NCBI GenBank assembly: GCA_031253835.1
Contig: JAIRVP010000072.1
Location: 124,001 to 188,000 of the forward strand
DNA: 64,000 bases
Reading direction: 5' to 3'
Source: Burkholderia sp.
Lineage (GTDB): Bacteria > Pseudomonadota > Gammaproteobacteria > Burkholderiales > Burkholderiaceae
The notes below the pieces were generated by a model. That model did no database searches. It saw nothing but the letters and a program-made list of their open reading frames with translations, and had not been told where the DNA came from. This document shows positions 63,169 through 64,000 of this stretch, one piece after another. Every line of letters begins with the position of its first letter. Positions within the stretch are counted from its first letter, which is position 1. Made by a program: the position numbers and the translations under genes.

Positions 63169-63301
63169 AATGGCCAGGCGGGTATACGACGAGAAGGGCC
63201 TCTGCCGTGCCTGTCACGCTTGTCGTGCATGGAATGGGCGCATCCTGCACCGGGCAGGGTCACATCGGTGCACGCCGATTGTGCGAAATCGCGGAAAAGA
63301 A

Positions 63302-63332
63302 TTGTTGACAATCTTTATGTCCGCCCTAGGAT
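63302..63332 (+). promoter_or_regulatory. promoter and operator of the FCD-type GntR gene
   Basis: -35 TTGACA (63305-63310), a 16-base spacer and -10 TAGGAT (63327-63332) form a good promoter 25 bases before the ATG. ATTGT-TG-ACAAT (63301-63312) is a palindrome of the TTGT-N2-ACAA type overlapping the -35 box, which fits autorepression by an FCD/FadR-type GntR protein. Confidence 0.65.
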
Positions 63333-63356
63333 GAGGACCATCACACGTTGCAGATC

Positions 63357-64000
63357 ATGAACGAGCCCGATTCCCAGCCCTCCGGCGCAGCCGGTCCCGA
63401 AGCGATCGCCGAGCGGATCCGCACCGCGATCCTCGAGCATCGGCTCGCGCCCGGCGCGAAGCTGACGGAGGCGCAACTCTGCGACGTGTTCGGCGTGAAG
63501 CGCGGGGCGATCCGCCAGGCGCTCGCGCAGCTCGCGACCGACAAGCTGGTCGACCTCGAGCCGAACCGCGGCGCGTTTGTCGCGAGCCCGACGCTGCAGG
63601 ACGTGCACGAAGTGTTCGAGATGCGTCGGATCATCGAGCTTGCGGTGGTCGAGCGGCTGGCAACCGGGCCCGGCGCAAAGCGGTTGAAGGGTGTCGCCGC
63701 GCTGATCGACAAGGAACGCAGGGCGTTCGAGCGGCACGACTTCGCGGCATGGATCCGGCTGTCGGGCGAATTCCATACGGCGCTTGCCACGCTGATGGGC
63801 AATGCGACGCTCAGCGAGTGCCTCGAAGGGCTCGTCGCCCGCTCGACGCTGATGTCGGCGCTGTACGAATCGCACGGGCGCAGCCCGTGCTCGTGCGACG
63901 ACCACGACGAGATCCTCTCTGCGCTGGAGGCGGGCGATCCGAAGCAGGCGGTGACGCTGATGGCGCGCCACCTGCAGCATGTCGAACTGAAGATGCTGGA
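63357..64000 (+). CDS. GntR-family regulator, FCD type (cut by window edge)
   Basis: The first 214 codons are present. The winged helix is AERIRTAILEHRLAPGAKLTEAQLCDVFGVKRGAIRQALAQLATDKLVDLEPNRGAFVASPT (about 18-80). The FCD ligand domain follows (LQDVHEVFEMRRIIELAVVERL...FAAWIRLSGEFHTALATLMGNATLSECLEGLVARSTLM...DDHDEILSALEAGDPKQAVTLMARHLQHVELKM), including the metal-binding DxxxH-type residues (H in EFHTAL, H in DDHDEI, H in ARHLQHVE). Such regulators usually control nearby catabolic genes that would lie to the right of the window. Confidence 0.9.
   Translation, partial: MNEPDSQPSGAAGPEAIAERIRTAILEHRLAPGAKLTEAQLCDVFGVKRGAIRQALAQLATDKLVDLEPNRGAFVASPTLQDVHEVFEMRRIIELAVVERLATGPGAKRLKGVAALIDKERRAFERHDFAAWIRLSGEFHTALATLMGNATLSECLEGLVARSTLMSALYESHGRSPCSCDDHDEILSALEAGDPKQAVTLMARHLQHVELKML

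Noticed and set aside
63134..63360. Small cysteine-rich frames (66 and 70 codons) upstream of the last GntR gene
   Set aside because: They overlap the promoter and operator, have no ribosome binding site and no family resemblance.

Overview
The window is GC-rich chromosomal DNA from a betaproteobacterium. Protein lengths and gene order point to Burkholderia, most likely the B. cepacia complex. Examples are a 1170-residue SMC, a ZipA-like protein next to ligA and def, the block rpsB-tsf-pyrH-frr-uppS-cdsA-dxr-rseP-bamA-skp-lpxD-fabZ-lpxA-lpxB-rnhB, and ppsR divergent from ppsA. The genus is an inference from recall, not from a database search. I found no rRNA, tRNA, CRISPR array, insertion sequence or prophage.

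Region by region. (1) Positions 1-5216, minus strand: the start of a cardiolipin synthase gene, then the lysine/diaminopimelate cluster dapC-dapD-yffB-dapE-prmB. (2) 5376-14107, plus strand: a DMT-family exporter, smc, a zipA-like gene, ligA and def, closed by a bidirectional terminator. (3) 14187-19098, minus strand: an RsuA-family pseudouridine synthase with a repetitive basic tail, glnD and map. (4) 19477-35102, plus strand: a long run covering translation (rpsB, tsf, frr), UMP kinase, isoprenoid and phospholipid precursors (uppS, cdsA, dxr), envelope proteolysis and outer-membrane assembly (rseP, bamA, skp), lipid A synthesis (lpxD, fabZ, lpxA, lpxB), rnhB and an rRNA methyltransferase. 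(5) 35191-41901: ppsR and ppsA divergent around nested inverted repeats, then nfeD with a stomatin homologue, smpB, ratA and rnfH. (6) 41946-46689: accessory genes, namely a second DMT exporter, a beta-propeller protein, an unusual wHTH regulator, a DUF899 thioredoxin-like protein and a DUF2182 membrane protein. (7) 46968-50767: guaB, a small membrane protein and guaA, for GMP synthesis. (8) 50977-55068: accessory genes (DEDDh exonuclease, DJ-1/PfpI with a divergent TetR regulator, GNAT, Nudix, beta-hydroxyacid dehydrogenase). (9) 55174-60746: the most unusual part. A minus-strand operon reads gntR, AprA-like flavoprotein, AprB-like short ferredoxin, HEAT-repeat protein and DUF971 protein, with an MFS transporter running the other way. 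(10) 61027-64000: DUF1992, tadA, ldcA and the start of an FCD-type GntR regulator.

The core blocks form an almost complete set of envelope-biogenesis genes ordered with translation factors. The best candidate for an undescribed system is region 9. It looks like a self-regulated two-subunit flavin/iron-sulfur redox enzyme, related to dissimilatory APS reductase but missing the AprB tail, co-transcribed with two putative accessory proteins and next to a carboxylate-type transporter. Its substrate cannot be read from the sequence.
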